A stretch of DNA of 64,000 bases, from contig JAMDHS010000046.1 in assembly GCA_029717555.1 (NCBI GenBank), positions 62,001 to 126,000 on the forward strand. Reading direction: 5' to 3'. The position numbers and the translations under genes were made by a program. Positions within the stretch are counted from its first letter, which is position 1, and every line of letters begins with the position of its first letter. Shown here one piece after another: positions 26,175 to 37,293 of the stretch. Below the pieces are notes generated by a model, which saw only the letters and a list, made by a program, of their open reading frames with translations, was not told the origin of the DNA and ran no database searches. Source of the stretch: Peribolospora baueri. Taxonomy: Eukaryota; Basidiomycota; Peribolosporomycetes; Peribolosporales; Peribolosporaceae.

Positions 26175-28370
26175 ATGATACTCCGATCCCTTTTCCCTGC
26201 TTTTCTTCTTCTCTCTTGTCACTCTCTTCTCTCGCCCGTCCTCGCCGATGCGTCCGGCACACAGCTGACGGCGCAGCAGTTCCTCAACCAGGCCAACGTC
26301 CTGCTCAGCGCAGGACAGTACGCTGAAGCGCTCAGAGCCTATGACAGCGCCATTGGTGGGTGCCATCTCTGACAGCTAAAAGGGTTTTTTTTGCCGCCGT
26401 GGCTGACCCGCCCGTCGATCGCCACAGAACAAGACCCGGGCAACTATCTCTCTTTCTTCAAGCGTGGCACCGCCAAGCTATCCCTCGGTCGGAGCTCGGC
26501 GGCGCTGGAGGACTTTGACCGGATTCTCAACCTCAATCCAGACTTCCACCAGGTGAGAAGCGGAGGCGAGCGAACGGAAACGTGCCCTGTGGTTCGCTGA
26601 CTCGGACGGCTCCCCCGGTCGGTCGGCAGGCGCACTTGCAAAAAGCAAAGGTCCTGACAAAGGACGGCCAGCTAGACAAGGCAAAGGCATCGATCGACGC
26701 GTATCTGCGACACAACAAGAAGGACGTGGCCGGCGGCGAAGTGGTGAGAGTTGGCTTTTTTTTTTTCGTCCGGCCTTTACCGTCGCGCTCAACCCTCTTT
26801 CTTTCACCCGTGTCTAGGCCGCGTCTATCCAAACGGCTCGCTCTGCGCTTGCCTCGGCGTCGTCGGCGCACAAGGGGAAGCGATGGGATGAGTGCGTGGC
26901 GTCGGCGACAAAGGCGCTTGAAGTGGCGCCCAACTCGGTCGAGGCGAGGAGGACGCGGGCAGAGTGTCAGTTGGGCAAGGGCGACGTAGAGAGCGCGGTG
27001 GCGGATTATTCGTGAGTGGCGGAGACGCGGGAAGAAGGACAAAGTGGGTTTCGAATCTGACGCGCAACGTTGGGATCTATCTATCTGGCAGGCGCATCGC
27101 CCACATCTCTCCGCCGACGTCGCCGTCGCTCTACCTCCGTCTCTCGTCTCTTTCGTTCTACGTCCTGAACGACGCCGAGATGGCGCTGTCGCACCTCAAG
27201 GCGTGCTTACACTCGGACCCGGAATCGAAGGCGTGCAAGGCAAAGCGGAAGGCGATCAAGGCGGTGGACAAGTCGATGAGAAAGGCGAAGAATTTCGCCG
27301 AGGGAGGGAGCTGGAGGCAGGTGATCAGCTCGATCCGGGGCACGAGTGCGGAGAAGAGCGTGGTGGACAAGGTGGTGGAGGCGATCGAGAGCGATCAGCG
27401 GGGGGCTGAGGACGCAGCATACTCTCCGCCGATCCCGGCGGACATGGCGGCGAAAGAGAGTTCGAGGCTGCTCCTCCGCCTGCATTCGACGCTCTGCAAG
27501 GCGTACGTGCAGACGGGCGAGGCGGGCTTGAGGAAGGCGCAGGAGCACTGCGAGGAGGCGCTGCGTCGGAACGGGGACGATGTGGACGCGTTGGTGGGCA
27601 AGGCGGAGGGGCTGATGAAGAAGGAGGAGTGGGAGGAGGCGGTGCGGGTGCTGAGCTCTGCGTTTGAGAAGACGGGATCGAGCGATCGCGAGGTGCAGGC
27701 CAGGCTGCAGAAGGCGCAACGGCTGCTGAAGCAGTCGAAGCGGAAGGACTATTACAAGGTGCGTTCGTTGCGGTGGCGATCGTTTATCTACGTGGCGCAC
27801 GGCACTGAATGAGATTTGTTGTTGTGCGGTCGGATCAGATCCTCGGTGTGTCACGGGATGCGGATAAGAAGACGATCAAGAAGGCTTAGTGAGTAGCGGT
27901 GGCGGTCGATCTTGTTTCCGGCTAGTTTTCTTCTGATCGCGCGCTGTCTGTGGTGGTGTCGACAGCCGGAAGAAGACGCTCACGGAGCACCCGGACAAGG
28001 GCGGGTCTGAAGACAAGATGGCGACGCTCAACGAGGCTTTCGAGGTGCTGAACAACGACGGTGAGCGGCGGCGGACAGATAGATCTGTCTATCTAGTCTC
28101 GGCAGACGGCAGCTGTGGTGCGGCTGACTGACTGATTGACTGATTGACGATGCAGAGCTGCGAGCACGGTACGACAACGGAGAGGACCCGCGGGACCCTA
28201 TGGGGAACCAACAACAACAGCAGCAGCAGCAACAGGCATACCAGTTCTTCCAGGGCCAAGGCGGCTTCCAGTTCGCAGGAGGACCGGGTGGAATGCCGTT
28301 CCAGCATGCGTTCTTCGGGTCCGGCGGCGGCGGCCGAGGACCACGGGGTCCGCAATTTGCGTTTGTTTAG
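26175..28370 (+). CDS. DNAJC3/P58IPK-like ER co-chaperone (TPR plus J domain)
   Basis: ER-lumenal TPR/J protein that delivers misfolded clients to BiP. An N-terminal signal peptide (LFPAFLLLSCHSLLSPVLA) precedes TPR units such as FLNQANVLLSAGQYAEALRAY, YLSFFKRGTAKLSLGRSSAAL and HLQKAKVLTKDGQLDKA. Later units include RWDECVASATKALEVAPNS, LYLRLSSLSFYVLNDAEMAL and CKAYVQTGEAGLRKAQEHCE. The C-terminal J domain is KDYYKILGVSRDADKKTIKK, then AYRKKTLTEHPDKGGSEDKM with the catalytic HPD at about 27990, then NEAFEVLNND. A Q-rich and Gly/Phe/Pro-rich tail ends QFAFV. No KDEL-type retention signal is present, as in the animal protein. Eight or so exons, about 540 residues. It is one of two ER J-proteins in the window, with Sec63. 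Confidence 0.93.
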
Positions 28371-30034
28371 AAGAGGTGTTTTTTTTTTCGGTCGGTCGTT
28401 TGTTCGTCGTCGGTCGTCGGGTGGAAGATTTGTGTGAAGCCAGTGTAGACTATGTAGAGTACGCGAGGTCTGCGCGATCTACGACGTACTCGCTTGCGTT
28501 TATTATATCATCCGTCCTTCATCCGTCGTTCGCTCAGAGCGAGCGGGACGAACGGAGGTGGAGAGGTGGAGAGGTGGAGTCGTCGGATGCTCGTCCGATC
28601 GATCGATCGACGCCGACGCCGACGCCGACGCGGGTCCTCCTGTCTTTCTTTCAGTCTGTCTGCTTGTCTGTCTGTCCGTCAGTCAGTCGATCTCGCGTCG
28701 CTTCCTTCCTTCCTTTCTTTCATCCGTTCCATCCGTCCGTCCATCCGTCCGTCCGTCCGTCGGTCGCGCTCCCATCCACCCATCTATCCGTTTCTCTTAT
28801 CTTCTTTTCATCCCTCCGCCATCGTTTGCCGCGCAGCGAAAGAAAGAGGACGGAGGGATGGACGGAAAAAAGAAAGAAAGAAAGAAAGAAAGAAGAAAGG
28901 CGAAGGAAGGCGAAGAGAGGGTGAAAGGGGGGGTTGGGTAGCGCGCGTCGGAGGGAAAGAGGGAAGACGGAAAGACGGAGAGGGGCGGAGGTATGCGAAG
29001 CCAAGACGCGTTGCTTAGCGCTCGTGAATAGGCGGAGGAATAGAATAGGAATAGAATAGGAATAGAATAGGAATAGAATAGGAATAGAATAGGAATAGAA
29101 TAGAATAGGATAGAATAGAAATAGGAATAGAATAGAATAGAATAGAATAGAATAGAATAGAATAGAATAGAATAGAAATAGGAATAACAGAAAAGAAGGA
29201 CTGAGGGAATAGATAGATGACGTGGAGCAAGCGTTGTCTGCCTGCGAGGCACGCGCGGAGGGAATGTGGGGTGGCTGTGCTCGCACTCCACTCGGCTGTT
29301 CGGCAACTCGGCTCGGCTGGCTTGGCTTTGTTCAGCTTGGTTTGACGCCGCCGTGTCGCGGCTTCCTTTTTTTCCCTTGGCCTGGCCTCGACCTTGCCTC
29401 GCCTCACGTCGCGTCGCGTGCCGTGCCTCGCCTCGCCTCGTGGCCGGCTCGTCGTGCCTCGGGTGAACGGCACGCATGCCTGTCGTCGGTCGTCCCTCAC
29501 TCCGCTATTCTCTCTTCTTCGCCGTCGTTGGACAGATAGATAGACGAGGCGGCGGCACTGGACTGACTCCCCTTTCCCCCGCCCATCCCCGTCCCGGACA
29601 TTATATTCTTCCCTCTCACTCGCCGTCAGCTGACTCGCCTCGACTCTGCATGACACTGCCTCGCGCCTTGTTTACCTCTCACGACCGCACTGGACGGGTT
29701 ATAACTTGCGCTCAACTTCGATCTCATCTCATCCCATCTCTTTTTTTTCTCTTTTTTGTCGCCGCCTTGTCTCCCTCTTCCCCTCACCGCCTCCTGATCT
29801 TCCCTCCGTTTCGTTTGCTTCCTTTCCTCCCCGTCGATCACGTTGCGCTTAAATCGTGCCGCGCCTCCTCCTCTTAACCCACCGCCCGCCCTTGCTTCTT
29901 CCTCGTCTTCCTTTCTTCTTCATCCTTCTACCTATCTCCTTTTCTTCTTCTTCTTCTTTCGCTTCCCTTCCTCTTCTTCCTCCTCCTCCTTTCCAACCAC
30001 CACCTCTTCCTCCTCCTCTGCCACCACCTCCCCC
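28371..30034. other. Repeat-rich intergenic region upstream of the glyoxal oxidase
   Basis: 1.66 kb with no gene, dominated by simple repeats: GATCGATCGATCGA (about 28596), CGACGC near 28610-28630, TCTGTCTG/TCCGTCCG tracts (28650-28770), GAAAGAAAG (28865-28895), a pentameric GAATA satellite (29037-29187), and a CT-rich leader from about 29740 to the glyoxal oxidase ATG. The frame of the oxidase stays open upstream to 29843 as Ser/Phe/Pro low complexity, read here as 5' UTR. Confidence 0.5.
29037..29187. repeat. GAATA pentamer / GGAATAGAATA 11-mer satellite
   Basis: About 150 bp built from GAATA units. The left part is organised as 11-bp GGAATAGAATA repeats and the right part as pure (GAATA)n interrupted by GAAATA. 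Its complement reads as a long Tyr/Ser/Ile/Leu/Phe frame, which is an artefact. Confidence 0.92.
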
Positions 30035-31948
30035 ATGGCCCTCCCCTCTCGCCGCTCACGCGGCACAGCCCCCCGCCTATCCGCCCTCCGCACCTTCGCC
30101 CTCGCCCTCGCCCTCCCAATCCCCCTCGCTCTCGCCGCCACGCCGCTCACCTACGACATTGTCGGCTACTCCGGCGTCAGCGCACAGCAAATGTTCCTCG
30201 GAACTGAAAACAAGGTCTACATCGTCGACAAGACAGAAAACAACAACCTCACCGCCAACGGTCACCCCGCCTGGGCATCCGAGTATGACCTCTCCACCAA
30301 CACCGTACGCCCCATGGACGTCGTCACCAACTCGTTCTGCGCCGGCGGCTCCACCCTCGGCAACGGCACCTGGATCAACGCCGGCGGAAACCAGCCCGTC
30401 ATGGCCGGCGGCGTACAAACCGTCCCCCAGTTCTCCCCCGGCCCTTACGACAACGGCGACGGCGGCCCTGCCCTCCGCCTCCTCGACGCCTGCGACGACC
30501 AGTCCTGCGACTGGGTCAACGGCTTCACCATGACCGGACGCAGGTGGTACCCCACCGTCGAGACACTCCAGGACGGCAGCGTCATCATCATCGGCGGCGA
30601 GCAGTGGGGCGGATACGTCGCCGACGCGTCACAGAACAACCCCACCTACGAGTTCTTCCCCCCCAAGGGCGACGGTCAGGCCATCGGCATGCAGTTCCTC
30701 ACCGACACCCTCCCCGTCAACCTCTACCCGCTCACCTGGCTTCTTCCTTCTGGACGCCTCTTCATGCAGGCAGAGTTCCAGGCCATCCTCTACGACTGGC
30801 AGTCCCGTCAGGTCACCCCGCTCCCCAACATCCCCAACGCCGTACGCGTCTACCCCGCGTCCGCCGGAACGGCCATGCTCCCCCTCACCCCCGCCAACAA
30901 CTACACCCCAGAGGTCATCTTCTGCGGCGGCACCAACCTCCAGAAGGACCAGTGGGGCACCGGCGCAGGCCCGGCCTTCAACATCGTCGCCTACCCCGCC
31001 GTGAACAACTGCGACAAGATCAAGCCAGACGACCCCAACCCGCAGTGGGAGGCCGACGACCCCCTCGCCACCCAGCGCTCCATGGGCCAGTTCATCCACC
31101 TCCCCGACGGCACCCTCTGGTTCGGCAACGGCGTCGCCATGGGCACCGCCGGCTATGGCAATACCTCGTTTGCCGTCGGCCAGTCTTTTGGTGATCAGCC
31201 CGTCTACATGCCCGCCGTCTACGACCCCCTCGCCCCCGCCGGTCACCGCTGGACCTCGGAAGGCTTTCAGGAGAGCAAAATCGCCCGCCTCTATCATTCT
31301 TCCGCCACCCTCGTCCCCGACGGCAGCGTCTTGGTTTCTGGTTCCAACCCCAACGTGGACGTGACGACAAACCATTGGCACACCGAGTACACCGTCGAGC
31401 GCTGGTATCCGAGCTGGTACAACGCCCCGCGGCCGTCTAACGCCCGCCTGCCTTCGAACCTCACCTACGGCGGCGCCCCCTTTGATCTTGTCCTCGACCC
31501 GTCCGACCTGGGCAACAACGTGACTAAACTCGCCACCACCCGCGTCCGCGTCCTCCGCACTGGTTTTTCCACCCACGCCATGAATATGGGCATGCGCTAC
31601 CTCGAGCTCAACTCGACCTACACCGCGGATCAATCGGGCAAGCCCCAGGGCACGCTTCACGTCTCGCAAATGCCGCCCAACCCGGCCCTGTTCCAGCCCG
31701 GCCCGGCGCTGCTGTTTGTTGTCGTCGACGGCGTCCCGAGCAACGGCAAGTTGATCATGATCGGCTCGGGCGTCATTGGTACGCAGCCCACGTTCCCCGT
31801 GACCGAGCTGCCGGCGAGCCAGGACGCGCCGGCGAACGCGACGGCGGTCGGCCATGCGGGCGGCGGCAAGAACGCGGCGCCGCGAGCGGGCGTTTCGGTT
31901 CACGTCTTGGCCCTCGTCGCCGCCCTCGCACTCGTCCTCTTGCCTTGA
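30035..31948 (+). CDS. Glyoxal oxidase-like copper radical oxidase, GPI-anchored
   Basis: Extracellular H2O2-producing copper radical oxidase (AA5_1 type) of 637 residues in a single exon. After a signal peptide (FALALALPIPLALA) comes the kelch-type beta-propeller. All ligands of the family are present: radical Cys102 in NSFCAGG, Tyr172 in GRRWYPT, axial Tyr420 and His421 in RLYHSSATLVPDG, and His514 in GFSTHAMNMG. The DUF1929-type C-terminal domain ends in a Pro/Ala linker and a hydrophobic tail (VHVLALVAALALVLLP), consistent with GPI or membrane anchoring, as in Ustilago Glo1. The ATG at 30035 (MALPSRRSRG) is preferred over the upstream frame because it opens directly before the signal sequence. 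The gene is intronless among intron-rich neighbours. Codons are strongly C-ending, suggesting high expression. Confidence 0.95.
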   Translation: MALPSRRSRGTAPRLSALRTFALALALPIPLALAATPLTYDIVGYSGVSAQQMFLGTENKVYIVDKTENNNLTANGHPAWASEYDLSTNTVRPMDVVTNSFCAGGSTLGNGTWINAGGNQPVMAGGVQTVPQFSPGPYDNGDGGPALRLLDACDDQSCDWVNGFTMTGRRWYPTVETLQDGSVIIIGGEQWGGYVADASQNNPTYEFFPPKGDGQAIGMQFLTDTLPVNLYPLTWLLPSGRLFMQAEFQAILYDWQSRQVTPLPNIPNAVRVYPASAGTAMLPLTPANNYTPEVIFCGGTNLQKDQWGTGAGPAFNIVAYPAVNNCDKIKPDDPNPQWEADDPLATQRSMGQFIHLPDGTLWFGNGVAMGTAGYGNTSFAVGQSFGDQPVYMPAVYDPLAPAGHRWTSEGFQESKIARLYHSSATLVPDGSVLVSGSNPNVDVTTNHWHTEYTVERWYPSWYNAPRPSNARLPSNLTYGGAPFDLVLDPSDLGNNVTKLATTRVRVLRTGFSTHAMNMGMRYLELNSTYTADQSGKPQGTLHVSQMPPNPALFQPGPALLFVVVDGVPSNGKLIMIGSGVIGTQPTFPVTELPASQDAPANATAVGHAGGGKNAAPRAGVSVHVLALVAALALVLLP

Positions 31949-32951
31949 TCATCCGCCGGTCCGCCCATCCGATATGGACTTCTTTCGTCTTCCTTTGTTT
32001 ACTGTTTTTTATCACCCAAGAGATCCGTAGCATCCCTCCGTCTTTTTCTTTTTCTTTTTTCCTTTTGGTCGCCGCTTTTTTTTTCCCCTTGGACGCTGCT
32101 TCATGGACAAGATCCCCTTCCCGTCGGCGCGACCCTGCATTCGTCTGTTTTTTTTTGTGGTATTTCCCTACGATGTCCTTGTTGTTTTGGTACATGCGAG
32201 GCGATGAGACGAGATGCGACGATGCGATGACGATGCGACGAACTTCACGCCCCTCGCATAGGTACCCTACTCTACCTGCGCGCCATGGATGGAATGGACC
32301 TGTTTGGTTTCGTCTCGTTTGTCCGAACCGGGACTGTCTGCCTGTCTCTCTCTCTGTCTGTACGTATGTACGTATGCACGTACTATTGCCGCCGCAAGGA
32401 TTACGCCCTCCTGCCCGGCCTCCCTCCCCTCGTAGTTTGGTAGCTTGTAGCTTGGTAGCGGTAGCTTGATAGCTTGGTAGCTTGCTTGGGCAGTAGGTAG
32501 GTAGGTAGGGAGGTGAAGAAAGAAAGAAAGAAAGAAGGGTTAGGGTAGCGCAAGCGAAAGGTGGCTCTCCGTGTCGTTCTCGTTGTCGTTCTCGTTTTCG
32601 TCTTGCCTTTTCTTTTCTTGTCTTTTCTTTTCTTATCTCGTTCTCGTCTCGTCACGTCTCGTCTCGTCTCGTCTTTACACGCCACGCGACATGTTCGACA
32701 CGTCGCATTGCAATGGAAGACTAATAAATGATCCTGTACCTCTGCTTTTGGCTCACTCTCACTCCACTCTACTCTCACTCCACTCTGTGCAGTCCAGTCC
32801 AGTCCAGTCAGTCTTCATTACATTACATTACCCCTCGCCACTCCCTCTGCTTAGACAGAGAGACAGCGCGTATCGTAGGACGCAAGCTAGTATCGACCCC
32901 GCTTATAAACCTATAAACCTTGGCTGGCAGCTGCGTCGGAGACTCGCAATT
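31949..32951. other. 3' flank of glyoxal oxidase with simple repeats
   Basis: About 1 kb. Polypyrimidine 3' region (TTTTTC runs 32040-32095), GATGCGACGATGCGATGACG near 32210-32235, GTACGTATGTACGTATG near 32360, a GGTAGCTTG(A) repeat block (32440-32490) followed by GTAGGTAGGTAGG and GAAAGAAAG, and TCGTCTCGTCTC near 32640-32675. No gene was recognised. Confidence 0.45.
32440..32535. repeat. TAGCTTGGTAGC minisatellite with GTAG and GAAA microsatellites
   Basis: Several imperfect copies of TAGCTTG(G/A)TAGC run directly into (GTAG)n and (GAAA)n. This is a compound simple-repeat block in non-coding DNA. Confidence 0.75.
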
Positions 32952-33240
32952 ATGACGGGACGGGTACTGCGAAGGTTTCGCTACCTCTTCGAAGATGCAA
33001 AACCGGGGCCCATCTGCCGGAAGGGTAGCTCGCTCCTTCTGGGGACGGAAAAGGATGTCCGTCTTGAAGACTCTGTTCAGGCCAGGCTTCTGGGGCGTAT
33101 GCGTAACATGTACTTTGTACCATTGGAATATTCCTTTGTGAGTGCTAAGGATTGGAGCTTTGTTCGATCTCCGTTTCTCTTCGTGATTGTTGCTAATCCG
33201 ATATCGTTAACCTTAACAGAACTCGCAGGAGAACATCTGA
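32952..33240 (+). CDS. Doubtful small two-exon gene, about 68 residues
   Basis: An ATG at 32952 opens MTGRVLRRFRYLFEDAKPG and continues to VPLEYSF at 33137. There a GTGAGT donor begins an 82-nt candidate intron with GCTAAT as a possible branch site, ending TTAACAG at 33219. The second exon gives NSQENI and a stop. No homology was recognised. The main support is the genome-typical donor and acceptor in an otherwise empty stretch. It could equally be chance. Confidence 0.25.
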
Positions 33241-34936
33241 AGTCGAACAATCCTGTTATTTGTCCGAAAGGATCCTCACTTACATGAAGTAGGGGAGGAC
33301 ACAGGACAGTGTGTAGCTATCTCCTTTCTTTCCGTCGTAGGCATAGGTAGCCGTTGTGTACGGCTTTATTCGTACGTCTTTTCTTATTTCCCTAGAATGG
33401 TCTCACTTCACCATAGAGACGCTCATCCTATTCTGGAATTTGTCCCTTGCCTTGTTGTTCCTTGGTTTCTTCGCGCATATGGCCTGCTGCGAGCATAGGC
33501 GTCTCGCCTGAGGGTCTACCTGGCTGCTATGCTGGCCTCAAATCAGCCTGCTCCCCCCCGGTCGAATGTTTCGACAGTTGGATTGCGCCGATGGTTTCAT
33601 CCTGCTCGGTCTGGTCGTGCGAAAGGTCGTTGTCGTCATTACTGTTTGGTGAGCTGAGACTATCTATAGTAAAGGCAGTCAAAAGAAGACGGAGGCCGGC
33701 CGGAGCTGACAGACGTGGATCGATGCTCGGCAACCTCATCAACGCGGTGTTTTTCCTCCAACCGCAAAAGGAACCGCAAAGGGATATCCAATCCATCAAC
33801 GCAACTCTTCCCAGTGAGTTTGAACGCCAGATATAGGCTCCCACTGGCCTCTGACTCGAACCCGACTTACCCTCTCTGCCCTTATGCCACTCTCCAGCTG
33901 TCATGACTTCCCTCTTGGTAAGCTGCTGATTCGCCTTCGACGTATAGGTGCTGCGTAGTGACACGACTCGGCTTCTTCTTCCCGTCGCCATCCGCCTTGC
34001 ACTCTGCTGAACCTTTGCGAAGAGGCCGCAGAACCTAAAGCTGTCAGCGTCTATGGGATCGAGACAGACGCTCACAGCTTTGACCATGGCCCCGGCTACG
34101 GCTCTTCGCACGGCGTGTCCAGGCTGTCGGCCACGGCCCGAAATCGTCGGCGGCGGGAGGATTGTCGGCGAGCGGAAAGAAAAGCCTTCAGTTTTTCGGC
34201 AGCCGGGACGCGATTGCTTCCTCGGGGGCAAGACAAGCATCACACCAGGGCGATTATAAGGTGAAGGCGAGGTCGTCTGAGAAGCCAAACGGAGAAGAGC
34301 GAGAAGGAACCGCGCCGTGACACGAGGACCTTCCAATACATTGCGCAGACCGCACACAGCGCCCCGACCCCGGTTCAAAATGTCCGGGGTCGGACCTGGG
34401 GCCGTCATCGCGTCATGGAGACGCAAGTACTGCTGCTCCACTGCCATCGGGCACGAGCGCCGCGTGTGGAACCACCGTCCCTATAACCTCGAGGGCGAAA
34501 AAGGTGGGCGCGGACGAGGACCACACGTCCCTGGCTTGGAAGCAGGTGAGGACGGGAGGAGGCCACGCTGGTCGCAGATTGCGCGTACGACAGCATGACG
34601 AACGCGCCCAAGGTCAATGTCGATCATCCCGTCAAGGTCATCCGGTGTCAATCACTCAGGCGCAAGGTTGGGTGAGGGGAAGATGGCGGACCATGGCAGT
34701 TGTGCTTGACTCAGATCAGCTTGCACGACTTGATAGCCCTGACAAGAGCCGAGCAAGAAACAAAGCGTCAGATTCAACGCGTGTCAAAAATAGCTGTGAT
34801 GCCGGGCTGATTTACCAAAGGCGCCTGAACCCTGCTGAATATGGCCGTGGCCGACGCGCACGGCTGTCCGCCGTCTCCATCACTCGTCTGCTCCAATGCC
34901 GCGGACGGGACAAAGCGCTGCAGCTGTTGGGGAATC
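33241..34936. other. Gene-poor stretch
   Basis: 1.7 kb lacking a recognisable gene. The longest minus-strand frame (33527-34447, 306 codons with an ATG) shows no known motif, and several plus-strand frames of 60-190 codons overlap it. Base composition is less GC-rich than in the flanking housekeeping genes. Confidence 0.3.
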
Positions 34937-35918
34937 TTAATTACCGTCCCTCGTCCAAAGCTGATCCCGAGGGATCTGGCACGAAGGCGAGCGGGAGGCC
35001 AGAAGGAACAAATACAGGTCGGGGTCCAGCGGTGCGTCTCGGCGCTATTGGGGAAAGAAGGGAAAGAGGGTAGACCAGGTACCGGTCAGGTAACAGCGAG
35101 GGAGCAGTGAGGTCGCAAAGCGGAAAAGAAGAGTGATTATATGCGGTTGGAAACAAGTGAAAATGAAATGGAATGTGAGTGTGAGAGAAACAGAGATGAA
35201 ACGCCATACAGGTGGCAAGGAGCCGGAATCGGTGATGGTGATGATGAGGATGAGGATGACGGTTCCCAGGGCTTCTCTGTTCAACTCACCCATATAATTC
35301 TCAAACCGATGGCGAAGCAAACGGACGGGACAGCCACCCACTTCACCATCGCCTCGAGAAGGACCCGGGTAGACTCGTTGTTGTAGGCGACTTCCAGCAC
35401 GACATGAGGGCCCTACCATCGAGCCAGTGCCGAAAACGTTAATCGATCAGTGCTCCACCTTCGAATAACTCGGCGGCAGCGTTGCTCGACGTCAGAGAGG
35501 ACATATGCATCACCCTCACCTCGTCGTGGTTGGCGTAGGCAGGCGAACAAGCACCATCTGGCTCCTTCCGAGCTGAAGGGATGCCATTATAGCCCCTCAC
35601 CATCGCGTCAGGTGTGTACACGATGTACTGTTCGGGGAGATGGTGTTCTCTGGTCCTAGACTTGGCCATCCGGAGAATGGGCCCTTGAACGAGGTCGTTC
35701 ATGACCGCAACGGCACGGGCGTGTGGACCGGATGGGTCGCCAAAGACGTAGATGTTGCCGTCTTTGTACCCGAGGGCCCAACACTTTCCCTCAGTGCGAG
35801 AGGCAAACTCTTCGAACTCGTCCGTCGTCGCCGGTCCAACCAAGTAGGGGCCTCCGGTCGTCTCTCCATCCTTTCCATTTCCATCGCGGACGCCCGTTAG
35901 GCCCGAGTAGCTAGCTTG
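34937..35918 (-). CDS. Probable Uma2-like (PD-(D/E)XK fold) hypothetical protein
   Basis: A coding-looking region begins with ASYSGLTGVRDGNGKD, then TTDEFEEFASRTEGKCWALG and GNIYVFGDPSGPHARAVAVM. After PEQYIVYTPDAM comes ARKEPDGACSPAYANHDE. A GTGAGG donor there joins, over about 105 nt, to GPHVVLEVAYNNESTRVLLE and VKWVAVPSVCFAIGLRI. The order acidic EPD, then P-x-VVLEVAYNNES, then a beta-strand pair resembles the Uma2/DUF820 restriction-endonuclease-like fold (PD...E-x-A here, with the usual lysine replaced). Fungi carry many such proteins of unknown role. A final exon after a long intron (donor GTGAGT, acceptor CCAATAG) would end at 34937. The 5' end is unresolved because no ATG joins in frame, so a missed first exon or decay is possible. 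Confidence 0.5.
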
Positions 35919-37293
35919 TACCCCTCCATGAGCTTATCGAGCTCGTCGCCATGAAGGAGGGCTGGGTGCCTCTGGGAATTTTTTTTTTTTTTAAGGAGAA
36001 GACGGAATCGACGCGTTAGTAACAGGAGGTGCTAGCTGGGGATGAGAAAGGGACGAGGTGCTGTCAGAATTCGAACGGGGAGGCGTCAGAGATTTGCGCC
36101 GGTAGGAGGAGACTTGGGGGTTGTCCAAAGGTATCTGAGGCAAACATGACAAATCGGGAGCCTATTTAACGATTTTATGCGCGGGGTGCGTGCAAGCATT
36201 GGTTTTAGGGGTGGTGAGACAGAAAATAAACGCGGCGAAGACAAGAACGAGTTGGTGGGAGGAAGGACGCAAGAAGGATACTGAGGCGATTCGGGTCACG
36301 TCCCGTGTCGAGGCGTCATAGCCGCCAAACTTGTTCACCTCAAAACGTCCCCAGCAAGCGTTTGGCTAGAAGCGACGGTTCATTCCGTTCCATTCCTTTG
36401 GATTCGCTATTAATGTTCACCCGTCGTAGAGCCACCTATGTCTCCTCTACGAGCATGCCATTTCTTGCCTTTCACGCTTCTTATCTTTCCTGCAGTCGCA
36501 CTCAACTGGAAAATGTCAGCACTACACTCCTCCATCACGCAGTCCACAGCCCACTTTGCGAGACCACTCTAGCTCGCAAGCCTGGCTGCGTCATCACCGC
36601 CCTCGGGAGGCCATTGGCGATCGTCCTGATAAACCACGAGGCCCCCTCTTTTGTCTGTTGTCCCATGTCGAGATGGACATGGACAGTATGGCCTCGTGAG
36701 GTAACGGAAATGGCCGCCTCTGTATGCAGTAGATAGCTCAACGTCGAGGGAAACAATTATTTGCGTCTTATAGATGGCTCCAGGGCGGGACATGTCCCCT
36801 GACCGAGTATTCTGTGATGCCCCAAGACCGTACCACGGCACGCCTAACGATAGACTGCTCACGGACCCGGGCTCTACTTAAGTCAGCTTGTGTCATGAAT
36901 CCTGCCGGTACATATATTGCTTCTGGGATTGGTCAGTAGCCAGACTGACCAAATGCGCCTTTTGCTGGCCTAGATGGATTGTGTTTCCCAAATTCAATCC
37001 TGATAGCTTGATAGCGTGAGAGAGCATGTGCTCCTCGACGCCGTGTCGGCTACCCACCACCACCTCTCACCGTCCTTAGCCAGCTTTACCAACACCGGAC
37101 TACCACCCCTCGCTGCATGGTGTTGCCGACATCTAACAGGGGCTCTACGTAAACGCCCCTACTGGGAACCAGGTAGTTCATTGCCTAGGCGGTGCAGCTA
37201 TGAGTTACGTCCTTCACGGTTCCACTTCGACTTGACTCGACTCGATTCGCATACCTTCGCGCACAACACGCCACGCTACGGCCGGCTATCCTA
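35919..37293. other. Gene-poor stretch upstream of the Uma2-like gene
   Basis: 1.4 kb with a T13 run near 35978-35991 and mixed composition. Short frames on both strands (for example 36305-36736 plus, 36569-36862 minus) have no recognisable motifs. HID1 begins its 3' end at 37294. Confidence 0.3.

Noticed and set aside
29015-29656. Long minus-strand frame rich in Tyr/Ser/Ile/Leu/Phe
   Set aside because: It is the translation of the GAATA satellite and flanking simple repeats.
30629-31903. 424-codon minus-strand ORF
   Set aside because: Shadow of the glyoxal oxidase, whose copper-ligand motifs are on the plus strand.
33527-34447. 306-codon minus-strand ORF with an ATG in the gene-poor stretch
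   Set aside because: No recognisable motif, mixed composition, and overlapping frames on the other strand; ORFs this long arise by chance in GC-rich DNA.
36305-36862. Overlapping frames on both strands near 36.3-36.9 kb
   Set aside because: No family motif, no consistent splice pattern.
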